From the NCBI GenBank assembly GCA_017620475.1, contig JAFZQI010000043.1, forward strand, positions 1-47,190: a stretch of DNA of 47,190 bases. The letters run 5' to 3'. This document shows, one piece after another, positions 32,722 to 41,799 of this stretch. How positions within the stretch are numbered: the stretch's first letter is position 1; each line of letters begins with the position of its first letter. The DNA comes from Clostridiales bacterium (GTDB lineage: Bacteria; Bacillota; Clostridia; Saccharofermentanales; Saccharofermentanaceae). Under the pieces are notes generated by a model. That model worked only from the letters and a program-made list of their open reading frames with translations, ran no database searches and had not been told where the DNA came from. A program made the position numbers and the translations under genes.

Positions 32722-33776
32722 GTATGGTCAAAATCCTCCGTTGGGCAGGGTACCGAGTCAAGGATGTTTCTTACGACAGATGACGCATATTCGTGCCGGC
32801 TCACGAAGGTACCATTAGCATTACGAGAAGTGCTCCCGGACGACTGCAGGGTCAGACGATGGGCAAGTACCGGTACGGCCAGTTCTTTAAGATCTTCCGG
32901 CACGCAGTGCGTGCGGCCGCGAAGAAAAGCCAAAGCCCGGGCCGCGGCTACGAGAGCCAGCAGAGCACGGGGGCTGGCGCCGACACGAATCTCCGGACAA
33001 TGTCTGGTCGCTTCCACAATATCCGCGGCATATTTGTAGAGAAGATCGGATACGTAGATCTTATTGACTTCCTCCTGCATCGCGAGGATCTCAGTCGGAT
33101 CAGCAACGGGCTTCAAGGTCATAAGCGGATCTTTGCCGGCAAAACGCTTGAGGATCTCGATGCTCTCGTCAAGGGTCGGATAATCCATGGACAGCATCAG
33201 AAGGAAGCGGTCGAGCTGGGCTTCCGGAAGCGGGAATGTCCCCTGTGACTCGATTGGATTCTGTGTTGCAATGACCAGGAACGGCGGCGGGAGTTTTCTG
33301 GTCTCACCGTCTACGGTGACTTGCTTTTCTTCCATGCATTCAAGAAGTGCGGACTGCGTTCTTGCGGTGGCACGATTGATCTCATCGGCCAACAGGATGT
33401 TCGTGAAGATCGGTCCCTCGCGGAAGACGAACTGGTCGGCTTTCCTGTCGAAATAGTGGATGCCGGTAAGGTCCGAAGGCAGAAGGTCGATCGTGAACTG
33501 GACGCGCTTAAAACGCAGAGAGAGCGACTGGGCCAGAGATCTGGCAGTCTTGGTCTTGCCGGTGCCGGGAACATCTTCCAAAAGCACATGCCCGCCGGTC
33601 AAAAGGGCCACCATAAGAAGCTCGATCTGTTTGTCTTTCCCTACAATGACTTTTTCGATGTTGTCGATAATGCGGGACACTACCTGCTTTTTCTCTGCTC
33701 TTGCTGTGTTGAGCGTGCTTTCTTCTGCACCTGTTAGGTTGTCTGTTTTTTCTTCTGTTCTTCCTGCGTTGTCCAT
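32718..33776 (-). CDS. MoxR-family AAA+ ATPase
   Basis: A 352-residue ATPase. Walker A is EDVPGTGKTKTAR, Walker B is ILLADEINRA, and the sensor and arginine region has VIATQNPIESQGTFPLPEAQ followed by LDRFLL, all diagnostic of MoxR. The C-terminal lid has GASPRALLALVAAARALAFL. MoxR ATPases act as chaperones that help metal insertion or assembly of protein complexes, working with DUF58 and vWA proteins. I chose ATG 33776, with CGGAGG 5 bp upstream; a TTG at 33812 would extend it without a site. The gene follows the double acyltransferase gene by 40 bp. Confidence 0.95.
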   Translation of the reverse strand: MDNAGRTEEKTDNLTGAEESTLNTARAEKKQVVSRIIDNIEKVIVGKDKQIELLMVALLTGGHVLLEDVPGTGKTKTARSLAQSLSLRFKRVQFTIDLLPSDLTGIHYFDRKADQFVFREGPIFTNILLADEINRATARTQSALLECMEEKQVTVDGETRKLPPPFLVIATQNPIESQGTFPLPEAQLDRFLLMLSMDYPTLDESIEILKRFAGKDPLMTLKPVADPTEILAMQEEVNKIYVSDLLYKYAADIVEATRHCPEIRVGASPRALLALVAAARALAFLRGRTHCVPEDLKELAVPVLAHRLTLQSSGSTSRNANGTFVSRHEYASSVVRNILDSVPCPTEDFDHT

Positions 33777-33816
33777 AAAAACCTCCGAAACTAAATCGTA
33801 TGACTGTTGCAAAGAG

Positions 33817-36800
33817 TTATTCCTTTGTCCTGATCACGGTTCCTTTTATGTTCTCGTAGAGTGCCACGCCCACGGCCGTCACAACAAAGATCGTTACCGC
33901 ACCGTACTTTCCGAAGAAAGCGTCGTTATGAGTCATTAAGAATACCATCATCGTGAAGATGTGCATGATGTAGATCGGAAGAGAACATGTTCTTCCGAGT
34001 TTTTCCGCGTAGGTGCCCGCGGCGATGTTCGGGAACCTAAGGCACAGTAGGACGATCACGATCGTCAGGATCTCACATCCCACGAAAGGCACACCGGTGC
34101 CCTGCTTATAGGTCCGAAGCTCGATAATGGCCGCGATACTCGCGCCGACGGCCAGAACGCCGAGGATAATGGGAAGGATCTTGAGATTTAAGATCTTCTT
34201 CTCATATCTTCTTATGAGCATACCTGTCATGGTGTACGCCAGACCGACCAGGATCGCGTTTCGGAGCTGATAGGCTTCTCCGACACCCATATGGGACAAG
34301 ACCACATACGCGGCAATCAGGACGGGTCCCAGGAAAATGGCCGGTTTGATGAAGCGCAGCTTCGTCAGGATAAACAGGATCACCAGAGCGTAAAGAAGGG
34401 AACCCAGGTACCACAGGTGCTCGGAAAACGGTGAGAAGTTATAAAGGAGGAAATCCTTCATGGCTTTGGCGGTGAAGTACGGACGCATATCCACTTTTCC
34501 GTTCATCTTCTTGTCATAGAGCGCAGTGGCTGCTGCGTAGAAGACATTTGACGCCAGGAAGAAGATCAGGATCCGCTTGAGCTGCTTGAGAAGACGGGTC
34601 TTCATTTCTCTCGGATCATCTCTGTACAGCATATAGCCGCATACGACAAGGAAGAAGGGAACGGCCGTCTTTCCGAATGTGATAAAGACGCTTCCGGCGG
34701 ATCCCGCAAAAGGCCAGTGGATGGCGACGACCAGGAACGCCATGATGATCCGCATCAGGTCGATGGAATGGTTGCGGGAAGAAAGATTCTTCAGCGCAAT
34801 CGGCTCCTTCTGTTCTTTCGTTTCAACCGCTGCGCCCTGTTCCTTCTGAATCTGCTGTTCCTTTTGTGCCTTGCGCTTGCCGTTCAGAAGCCCGATCAGG
34901 TACTTGTCGGTGCCGCTGATTATGGTGGCCGCACCGATCGACATCAGGATCGTGAGAAGGATGTACATGGAAGGGGAGCGCACTTTGAAAATCGTGCCGT
35001 TAGAAAGACCCTGCAGGAACAGGTTGTGGATCAGGTAGAGCTCCAGCGAGATCGCCCCGAGGAACTTGAGTACGGGGTTCCCGAAGCGGACCTTCATCAT
35101 GACAAGAAGGACGAAGAGTACGAAGCAGAGGATAAACGGAACCTGTACGGACAGGCAGCGGAGCTTATCCAGGTATCGGGGATCCTGCCCCGGGATCTCA
35201 CTCCAGTAGGAGTACTTTTCGAGGAAACGGCTGGTGATCTTTCCGAAGACTGCCGTTAGGATCGCGAAAAGCGGCAGGAGTACGACGTAGCCTTTTCTTG
35301 CTATTTTTCGAAGAACATCCTGATGCTTGGAAACGAGGATACCGACGATAAACAGGATCGAGGAATTGTACCACCATTCTCCCATGAACCAGTATGCGCA
35401 GGAGAAGTCCTTACCGTGGCAGAGATAGAGGCTTCCGCCCATCATGAGGAGCGCGAAAAGCGCCATCACAGAAGTTGCGGCCGTACGGTTCTTGATCAGC
35501 TTGTAGATGATAAAGAACGCCAGATACAGAATTGCGATCTCTACGATATACCACATATGGTTATTGATCAGCGACCATCCGGAGAGCACGCCCAGCAGTT
35601 CCAGGGGCTTGTACTTGGTGCCGCAGATGCAGGAAGCAATGGTGAATACCGCGATGCACATATAAAACGGGATAAGGATCGTGATGAAGCGCTTTTTCAG
35701 GAAGCCCTTAAGATAATCCTTCTTCGTCTTGAGGCTGGTATACAGGCCGTAGCCGGAGAAGAAGAAGAATATACCTACGAAGAGTACGCCGCATCCGGAG
35801 AGGAACTCGAAAGGTCCGGCCTCCTTCAGAAGATCCTGGGATAGATGGTGCAGGATAATGCATACGGCAGAAAGTCCCTGGATCGCCTTGGACGAATCAA
35901 GAGAGAAGGGTTCTTCCTGCCACTCATGTCTTTTAGAAACTCGTGCTCCGGCAATCAGTACCGCTACCAGTGCGGCGGCCAGGATCCAAAGCGGGAACGA
36001 GAACTCGGTAAAGCTCTTGAAGAAATTCCGGCTGGAAGAGGAGGAGCCTTGGTTCGACGGTGTTGTATTTGTATTCGTTGTGTCGGAGGGGGCGGTTCCG
36101 CCTTCTTGACCGTTATCTCCGCTTTGCGGCGTAGGGTACGCTTCCGCATCGATACTTACGGTCTTTCCTTCATACTGAAGACCGCCGATAATATAGGATT
36201 CGAGGTAATCGAGGTGTGCAAGATCTTCCTCTGTGAAGGGGACGGCCTCGTCCGGATTGCGTGGATCACTGAGCAGCTGTATTTCGATTTCGAAAAGTTT
36301 GCCCGATTCGGTAACAAAGGAGTATTTATTCACCCGCGCCTTATATCTTGCGTGGACTTCGTAATTGAAATCGAGGGCAAAATCGGTGCAGGTCTTGTAA
36401 AAATCTATATCACCGACATGCATGAGACCACTTCCGAGAATCTCCATGCCCTCCAGATCTTTTTCGTCAGATATTATATTTTCGGAGACAGTTGAAAGAA
36501 ATGCGGATTCATTCATATCGGAAGGGGCATCTTTCTCATGCACCATGGCAAAGAAAAACTGCCCGTCATCTGTGCCCACAGGAAGAGCATCACATTGAAA
36601 GGATAAGTGTTCTTCCTCATACATTTCCGTAACCATATCAAGGCCGTAGGAAGCGGTGAGTGCCGAATCGTCCGCAGACATGCCGACCCAGAGGGGCTCC
36701 TCAAATTCCGGCGGTACGGTGATCGTTAATCCTTCGGGTAGATCAAAGGAAAGTCCATCCCCGCGGTCTACGGATGTGACGCCCGAGCCGGAAACGGTAT

Positions 36801-36903
36801 CCGGATCCGAGCTTTCCGAACTGTCTGCCCAGGACATGGAACAGAAGGTCACGACGACCAGAACGATCGAGATAAAAATACTAAAAAACTTGCGGTAACC
36901 CAT
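33817..36903 (-). CDS. Tandem double acyltransferase-3 protein with extracytoplasmic N-terminal domain
   Basis: A 1028-residue protein in three parts. Residues 1-27 form a signal peptide, followed by an outer domain of about 230 residues and a Gly/Thr/Asn/Ser-rich linker. From about 300 there is a membrane helix and then a full acyltransferase-3 domain (SSKAIQGLSAVCIILHHLSQ, FFFFSGYGLY, LINNHMWYIVEI, GEWWYN). After a Lys/Gln/Glu linker, about residue 700, a second acyltransferase-3 domain begins (RNHSIDLMRIIMAFLVVAIH, FFLVVCGYMLY, SEHLWYLGSLLYAL). Family members normally have one such domain in 330-650 residues. The first domain is close to the protein at 28637-29809; the second is of a different subtype. 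Probable role: acylation of a surface polymer or lipid-linked sugar. ATG 36903 has AGGAGG 7 bp upstream. Confidence 0.88.
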   Translation of the reverse strand: MGYRKFFSIFISIVLVVVTFCSMSWADSSESSDPDTVSGSGVTSVDRGDGLSFDLPEGLTITVPPEFEEPLWVGMSADDSALTASYGLDMVTEMYEEEHLSFQCDALPVGTDDGQFFFAMVHEKDAPSDMNESAFLSTVSENIISDEKDLEGMEILGSGLMHVGDIDFYKTCTDFALDFNYEVHARYKARVNKYSFVTESGKLFEIEIQLLSDPRNPDEAVPFTEEDLAHLDYLESYIIGGLQYEGKTVSIDAEAYPTPQSGDNGQEGGTAPSDTTNTNTTPSNQGSSSSSRNFFKSFTEFSFPLWILAAALVAVLIAGARVSKRHEWQEEPFSLDSSKAIQGLSAVCIILHHLSQDLLKEAGPFEFLSGCGVLFVGIFFFFSGYGLYTSLKTKKDYLKGFLKKRFITILIPFYMCIAVFTIASCICGTKYKPLELLGVLSGWSLINNHMWYIVEIAILYLAFFIIYKLIKNRTAATSVMALFALLMMGGSLYLCHGKDFSCAYWFMGEWWYNSSILFIVGILVSKHQDVLRKIARKGYVVLLPLFAILTAVFGKITSRFLEKYSYWSEIPGQDPRYLDKLRCLSVQVPFILCFVLFVLLVMMKVRFGNPVLKFLGAISLELYLIHNLFLQGLSNGTIFKVRSPSMYILLTILMSIGAATIISGTDKYLIGLLNGKRKAQKEQQIQKEQGAAVETKEQKEPIALKNLSSRNHSIDLMRIIMAFLVVAIHWPFAGSAGSVFITFGKTAVPFFLVVCGYMLYRDDPREMKTRLLKQLKRILIFFLASNVFYAAATALYDKKMNGKVDMRPYFTAKAMKDFLLYNFSPFSEHLWYLGSLLYALVILFILTKLRFIKPAIFLGPVLIAAYVVLSHMGVGEAYQLRNAILVGLAYTMTGMLIRRYEKKILNLKILPIILGVLAVGASIAAIIELRTYKQGTGVPFVGCEILTIVIVLLCLRFPNIAAGTYAEKLGRTCSLPIYIMHIFTMMVFLMTHNDAFFGKYGAVTIFVVTAVGVALYENIKGTVIRTKE

Positions 36904-36989
36904 AAGGCACCTCCTGATGATTTTGCTAGCCTAAATCTATCAGCAAGTGCCTTTTTCATCAACCGACTGTTGGTAGAGTCCCCTGTTTT

Positions 36990-37017
36990 CAGTGCTTTTC
37001 GCGAATTGAAAAGAACT
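36990..37017. repeat. Inverted pair of the recurrent intergenic motif
   Basis: CAGTGCTTTTCG (36990-37001) and GAAAAGAACT (37008-37017) face each other around 6 bp, so they can form a hairpin. The site lies between the stop of the DUF3592-like gene and the start region of the double acyltransferase gene. Confidence 0.7.
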
Positions 37018-37537
37018 ATCCGTATCTCCGGTAATCCTGTAAAACTTTTGCGTCTTCTTCCAATTCCCAGAAATGACGCTGGCCCATATATATGGCAATC
37101 GAAAAGAGCAGCCAGAAGACAAGATGAAATATTGCGATAAGCAGGGAAGTCTCTGCCTCGTCTACCGGCTCACAGTGATTTCCGAAATAGTTCTGGTGCA
37201 CATTATCCGGGTTATAGTGCACGAGTACCGGTTTGTTATAGTCCGCACCCCATTCCGTGTACTTCCCGCCTAAAGTCCTGGCGGAGTAAGATCCTTCGAT
37301 CGTTCGCCCGTCGACCTCGAAGGTGTATTTCACTGTCTCTTTTATTATCATGTTCCTTCTGGTGCCGGTAGTCGTCTTATAACTGATGACCTTTCCCCAC
37401 GTCGTTTCGGTACAAAGGTCCTTATAGTTTTTCTTGGCCAGATGAAGCGCATCGATCCGGACGAAAAGGAAGATCAGGAAGAGAATTCCTGTTGAGATAA
37501 CAATCGTATAAAAATGACTTTTCTTAATTTCAATCAT
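37016..37537 (-). CDS. DUF3592-like two-helix membrane protein
   Basis: A 173-residue protein. A membrane helix near residues 10-30 and another near 130-150 flank an outer domain (about 35-125) with YTFEVDGRTIEGSYSA and VLVHYNPDNVHQNY, the usual DUF3592 arrangement, in which the end of the domain carries a Y.P..P-like motif. The function of DUF3592 proteins is unknown. I chose ATG 37537 (AAGGG 3 bp upstream, rather close); a GTG at 37561 is possible. The gene shares a short divergent region with the gene at 37610. Confidence 0.82.
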   Translation of the reverse strand: MIEIKKSHFYTIVISTGILFLIFLFVRIDALHLAKKNYKDLCTETTWGKVISYKTTTGTRRNMIIKETVKYTFEVDGRTIEGSYSARTLGGKYTEWGADYNKPVLVHYNPDNVHQNYFGNHCEPVDEAETSLLIAIFHLVFWLLFSIAIYMGQRHFWELEEDAKVLQDYRRYG

Positions 37538-37581
37538 GACCCTTATCCACAATACCTTCACTTCAGTGTATCACAGCTCTA

Positions 37582-37590
37582 TGCTATAAT
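37582..37590 (+). promoter_or_regulatory. Extended -10 box before the DUF4259-like gene
   Basis: TGCTATAAT matches the extended -10 form and is identical to the box at 14377-14385. It lies 19 bp before the ATG at 37610, so the leader is very short. Confidence 0.6.
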
Positions 37591-37609
37591 CGACTTCGAG
37601 GGAATAAAT

Positions 37610-38797
37610 ATGGGTACATGGAATGCAAGTATAACCGGAAACGATACGGCGCAGGATCTGCTGGATGAGTACAAGGCCGCGTTTTTCTATTACGATGTGC
37701 CGACGGCAGTTTCCAAGATCGACCAGTATGTCCGGACGATGTTCGATGAGAGCGACGAGGAAGAATGGTGCGACTACTTCTATTCGCTTGCGGAATTCAT
37801 GTGGAAAAAGGGGATCCTTACCGACGAGATAAAAAAGCGCGCCATAGAAATGGTAGACAGTGATTTTGGCATGGAGGAATGGATCGCGGCCGGAACTTCA
37901 GAAGAGAAAAAGCGCCGAAACGTGCTGGCGAAGTTTAGGAACATGATCACCTCTCCGCAATGTGCCCCGAAAAAGATCAAACTCGACCTTCATATGGAAG
38001 ATATCTTCGAGGATGGGGAGTATGTGGCTTTCCGGCTGCAGACGAAAGGGAAGACATATGTGACTTCGGAGGAATCCGCGAAGCGATTATCCGAGGAAGA
38101 ATTCCTTTCCTATGACGGAAGATACGTGGTGGTGCAGAAGATCCGTTCGAAGGTCACTTATGTCTCTTCGATCGTGCCGGAGGTCTGTGACCGGTGGGCG
38201 GTCTTCCGCATGTTCGACGGCACCTATGACTCGCCGGATGAGATCGACATCCATCAGCTGAAAGAGATAAGCTTTAACCGGTGCCCGTGTTTTTCAACTG
38301 CCGGCAGCATGTTCTATTTCAAAAAAAGGAATTATAAGATTATTGGAAAAGGACCGGTTCCGGAGGAGGTTCCTGAGAAGTCGGTTACGATTCTAAGTTT
38401 CGGAATCAGCCATGCGTCATATGATCCGGATTCGAATCTGATCGATAATCTGTATCCGTTTGAGATCGAGATCCTGCCGTTCCAGTGGGATCCGGAGATC
38501 GTCGACGGAATGATCCGCGAACATACCCAGCGCGAAAACGGATACGGCTACGGTCTTAAGAAGGATAAATATGAAAAGTACAGGGAGAAGATGAAGAAAC
38601 TCATTCCCGAAAGGCAGGCGGAGTTCAGGGATCTTCTGGAAAAAGGTGCGAAGGTCTGCGCGATCCGGCATAAGGTGCTGATGGGTGTCGGCATAAAGGC
38701 CCCGGGACGAAAGCCGATCCTGTATATGCGGTCGAAAGATCCGTCCTATGAAAAAGAACTTTCGCGCTACATGAAAAGGCTTAGCAGGGATGAGTAA
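37610..38797 (+). CDS. DUF4259-like N-terminus with large C-terminal region
   Basis: A 395-residue cytosolic protein. The N-terminus MGTWNASITGNDTAQDLLDE resembles the start of DUF4259 proteins (MGxW......D.A.D...), and the helical region to about residue 110 fits that family; the rest does not. The remainder holds a beta-rich part (about 125-260) and a C-terminal helical stretch of Lys/Arg/Glu, with no motif I recognise. I chose ATG 37610, with GAGGG 7 bp upstream, because the motif begins at once. The zinc-ribbon TIR gene starts 18 bp downstream, so the two form an operon. Confidence 0.75.
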   Translation: MGTWNASITGNDTAQDLLDEYKAAFFYYDVPTAVSKIDQYVRTMFDESDEEEWCDYFYSLAEFMWKKGILTDEIKKRAIEMVDSDFGMEEWIAAGTSEEKKRRNVLAKFRNMITSPQCAPKKIKLDLHMEDIFEDGEYVAFRLQTKGKTYVTSEESAKRLSEEEFLSYDGRYVVVQKIRSKVTYVSSIVPEVCDRWAVFRMFDGTYDSPDEIDIHQLKEISFNRCPCFSTAGSMFYFKKRNYKIIGKGPVPEEVPEKSVTILSFGISHASYDPDSNLIDNLYPFEIEILPFQWDPEIVDGMIREHTQRENGYGYGLKKDKYEKYREKMKKLIPERQAEFRDLLEKGAKVCAIRHKVLMGVGIKAPGRKPILYMRSKDPSYEKELSRYMKRLSRDE

Positions 38798-38815
38798 GCA
38801 TTAAGGAGAGAAGAA

Positions 38816-41008
38816 ATGACAGTATTCAAATGCAAAATGTGCGGTGGACAACTGGATATCAAAGAAGGGATGACCCTGTGTGAATGCCGATACTGCGGCT
38901 CGATCCAGACAGTTCCGAGATTCGACAACGACAAGGGAAACAAGAATACTTTGTTTTCCCGCGCAAACAGACTGCGCAGTGCCGGTGAATTCGACAAAGC
39001 AGCGGGTGTGTATGAGACGCTCGTGTCGGAATACCCGGAAGAGGCCGAAGCCTACTGGGGAATTCTGCTTTGCAAGTACGGCATTGAATATGTAGACGAT
39101 CCCGGAACAAGAAAAAAAGTCCCGACCTGTCACCGCTCTTCTTTTGAAAGCATCATGGAGGACCCGGATTTTGATATGGTCATGGAATGCTCCAATCCCG
39201 CTTCCCGTGCCGTTTATCGGGAAGAAGCCAAAGCCATCGAAGCATTGCGTATTGCCATCAATGCCGTTTCGTCCAAGGAACCGCCGTACGATATTTTCAT
39301 TTGCTACAAAGAAACCGATGAGACAGGCAGCCGCACGATCGACAGCGTGATCGCCCAGGATGTGTACACCGCACTTGTCGAGAAAGGCTATCGCGTTTTC
39401 TTCTCCCGGATCACGCTCGAGGATAAACTCGGTCAGGAATACGAACCCTATATTTTCGCTGCGCTCAACTCCGCCAGGATCATGCTGGTATTCGGAACGG
39501 ATTACGAGTATTTCAACGCCGTCTGGGTCAAGAACGAGTGGAACCGCTTTTTGAGCCTGATCGAAAAGGGCGAAAAGAAGACTCTGATCCCCTGTTACAA
39601 AGGCATCGACGCCTATGATATGCCGAAAGAATTCGCTCGGCTTCAGGCCCAGGATATGGGAAAGGTCGGCGCCATTCAGGACCTTCTGCGCGGAATCGAT
39701 AAGATCCTGGGAGCAAATAGCCGGAACGAGGCCGCGGAACCGGTCGTGGTGAAAGAAAATGACCTGACCAAAGCGGGTCTGATCAAGCGTATGTTTATGT
39801 TCATTGCGGACAACGACTTTACCCTGGCCGAAAGGTACGCGGAAAAAGTTCTGGACATCGATCCGGAAAACGGGGAGGCCTATCTGGCGAAGGCGTTGAT
39901 TGACTTGCAGATCTCCAATCTCGGCTTATTGAGCGACGTGACTCCTTTCGAGAATAATTTGAATACGAAAAAAGCACTGCGCTATGGAAGCGATACGTTG
40001 AGAAACGATATCCTCGGATTTATCGCTTCGTTTAAGACTGCGGAGAAAATGCGCCAGAAGGCGGAGGAAGAAAGGAAAAGACAGGAAGAGATCGCCGCGC
40101 AGAATGCCGCGGATAAAGTGGCTGAAGCATTCCTGCACTTAGACCGGTCGATAGCGATACGGCCTGCGCCTGCGATGAAAATAGAAGTATCTTCAATTCG
40201 GACGGAGGACGAAGGCTCGGATCCGTGGAGTTTCGGCCAGGCGATGAAGGTGCTTCTTTCCAATCCCCGCGTCCTTGAGATCGTATGTGAGAAGAACCTC
40301 AAGCAGGTTACGAAATACAAAGGTTTTGTGAAGGTCATGTTCGGACACTATCCGCAAGGCTTGGCGCCTGCGCAATCGGCGCAGGCGCCCCAAGCGTCGA
40401 ATCCTGCTCATTCCGCGAGGACGCCGCAGGCGCCGGCGCAGCCTTCGCCGGCCGGCGGGCTCGACTATATCGAATGGCTCGTGCTGAAAAAAGAAGAGAA
40501 TAAGGTTCTTATCGTCAGTAAGGACGCGCTCGATTTCCGGATGTACAGCGAGAATCAGACGGAGGTCACATGGGAAAACTCATCGCTTCGGAGATGGCTC
40601 AACGAGGTGTTTATTTCCAGTGCTTTTGGCGCGGAAGAAGCGAGAATGATCGTGAACACGGATGTGGCGGGGGACAAGACTTTCCCAAGCAGTTCCGCGT
40701 CCGGAAGCGGTGTCCTCGACAGAATCTTCCTCCTGAGCAGCGTGGAAGCTAATCTGTATCTCAATTCGTACCGCGCACGGGCATGCCAGGGAACGGCGTA
40801 TTGCGCGAACATCGCACGCGCAAGCAGGGGAGCCGCGTATGGTCGCATGCAAAGCGGAAAGAACGATGACACCTTCGCTTGCCAATGGTGGCTTCGGACC
40901 CCCAGAGCATATGTCAGCAGTGACGGCACCGTAAACTACGGCGGCCGCAGCGTCTTTGCCGGCACAAACGCAGTACGCCCCGCGATGTGGATCGACCTGG
41001 AAGCGTAA
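38816..41008 (+). CDS. Zinc ribbon - TPR - TIR - DUF6273 protein
   Basis: A 730-residue protein. Zinc ribbon: Cys6, Cys9, Cys24, Cys27. A TPR-like unit follows (about 42-85, GEFDKAAGVYETLVSEYPEE). The TIR domain (about 156-300) has YDIFICYKETDETGSRTIDS, then ARIMLVFGTDYEYFN, then WVKNE with Trp237 and Glu241, where the catalytic Glu of NAD-cleaving TIR domains normally lies. A second TPR-like stretch follows (about 320-380), a coiled coil and an Ala/Pro/Gln linker (about 515-545), and a C-terminal DUF6273 domain (548-730, with IEWLVLKKEENKVLIVSKDA, WWLRTPRAY, AVRPAMWIDLEA). TIR domains can cut NAD+ or bind partners; which applies here is not shown. RBS: AGGAGAG before the ATG. It follows the DUF4259-like gene. 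Confidence 0.92.
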   Translation: MTVFKCKMCGGQLDIKEGMTLCECRYCGSIQTVPRFDNDKGNKNTLFSRANRLRSAGEFDKAAGVYETLVSEYPEEAEAYWGILLCKYGIEYVDDPGTRKKVPTCHRSSFESIMEDPDFDMVMECSNPASRAVYREEAKAIEALRIAINAVSSKEPPYDIFICYKETDETGSRTIDSVIAQDVYTALVEKGYRVFFSRITLEDKLGQEYEPYIFAALNSARIMLVFGTDYEYFNAVWVKNEWNRFLSLIEKGEKKTLIPCYKGIDAYDMPKEFARLQAQDMGKVGAIQDLLRGIDKILGANSRNEAAEPVVVKENDLTKAGLIKRMFMFIADNDFTLAERYAEKVLDIDPENGEAYLAKALIDLQISNLGLLSDVTPFENNLNTKKALRYGSDTLRNDILGFIASFKTAEKMRQKAEEERKRQEEIAAQNAADKVAEAFLHLDRSIAIRPAPAMKIEVSSIRTEDEGSDPWSFGQAMKVLLSNPRVLEIVCEKNLKQVTKYKGFVKVMFGHYPQGLAPAQSAQAPQASNPAHSARTPQAPAQPSPAGGLDYIEWLVLKKEENKVLIVSKDALDFRMYSENQTEVTWENSSLRRWLNEVFISSAFGAEEARMIVNTDVAGDKTFPSSSASGSGVLDRIFLLSSVEANLYLNSYRARACQGTAYCANIARASRGAAYGRMQSGKNDDTFACQWWLRTPRAYVSSDGTVNYGGRSVFAGTNAVRPAMWIDLEA

Positions 41009-41196
41009 ATTATGCGTCAGGATTTGATTGCCGCCAAGCCTAGATAACGTGCCGGAAAAGCACAAACCGACAGCAATAAACTGACCAAATCCAAACATAG
41101 AGTAGTATTCATTTGAAGGCTGATATGAGAATATATAGAGGAACAATCTGCTGAATAGTGTATAATTTTGTAAGATCAGTAGCGAGAGGTGTATTT

Positions 41197-41670
41197 ATGT
41201 CTAGATGGTTTACTTGGAAATATGACCGTGATTATCTCCTTGATCCAAAATATTATATTTTCATTCTCCTCTTAGCGGGCCCACTTCTCTTGATCTTTGG
41301 TGGCGTTGACTTAATTAACCAAAACCGGGTCACAAGTAAATGTACCGCTGTAACCTATGGCGTGGTGGTGAGTGCTGAAAAGGGAAAAGGAACACTCCTT
41401 CGTGATATGTATTCTATTACAGTCGAGCCTGTAGACCCCAGCATTTTTAATGGTTCTAAAACGATAACGGGCGATACAGACCAGACTTTCGAGAAGGGAA
41501 AATATGTTGAGATCAACTACGATCCCTCTGATTCTTCTTCATTTAATATAGAGCATTCCACTCCTGCCGAGCGCGGCACTACCCTTCTTTTCTCCGGCGG
41601 TACTTTGACGCTTATCGGTCTCATCGTTTTAGGCTTTTATAAGGTATATAGAAAAAGGTATGCGACCTGA
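41197..41670 (+). CDS. DUF3592-like two-helix membrane protein
   Basis: A 157-residue protein with membrane helices near residues 18-40 and 128-148 and an outer domain between them with AVTYGVVVSAEKGKG and YVEINYDPSDSSSF, the same plan as the protein at 37016-37537. I chose ATG 41197, with GAGAGG 6 bp upstream. TATAAT at 41160-41165 probably serves as its -10 box, which leaves a leader of about 25 bases. AT-richer than the TIR gene. The function is unknown. Confidence 0.8.
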   Translation: MSRWFTWKYDRDYLLDPKYYIFILLLAGPLLLIFGGVDLINQNRVTSKCTAVTYGVVVSAEKGKGTLLRDMYSITVEPVDPSIFNGSKTITGDTDQTFEKGKYVEINYDPSDSSSFNIEHSTPAERGTTLLFSGGTLTLIGLIVLGFYKVYRKRYAT

Positions 41671-41799
41671 CCGCAATAATAGCAGGTATGAAAATGACGC
41701 GAGTAAGATTAACAGATGAACCTGTTGATTTGGGGCATGTTCCTGTGCGGTAATCAAATGTTAAGCTCTTCTTCCCTACTATTTGCGAACAATATCGGA

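Noticed and set aside
40459..41005. Diversity-generating retroelement target in the DUF6273 domain
   Set aside because: The WWLRTP and AVRPAMWIDL motifs recall variable lectin-like domains, but no reverse transcriptase or template repeat is in the window.
38816..41008. Established TIR defence system such as Thoeris or TIR-CBASS
   Set aside because: No cyclase, ThsA-like NADase or STING partner is nearby, so the name would not be supported.
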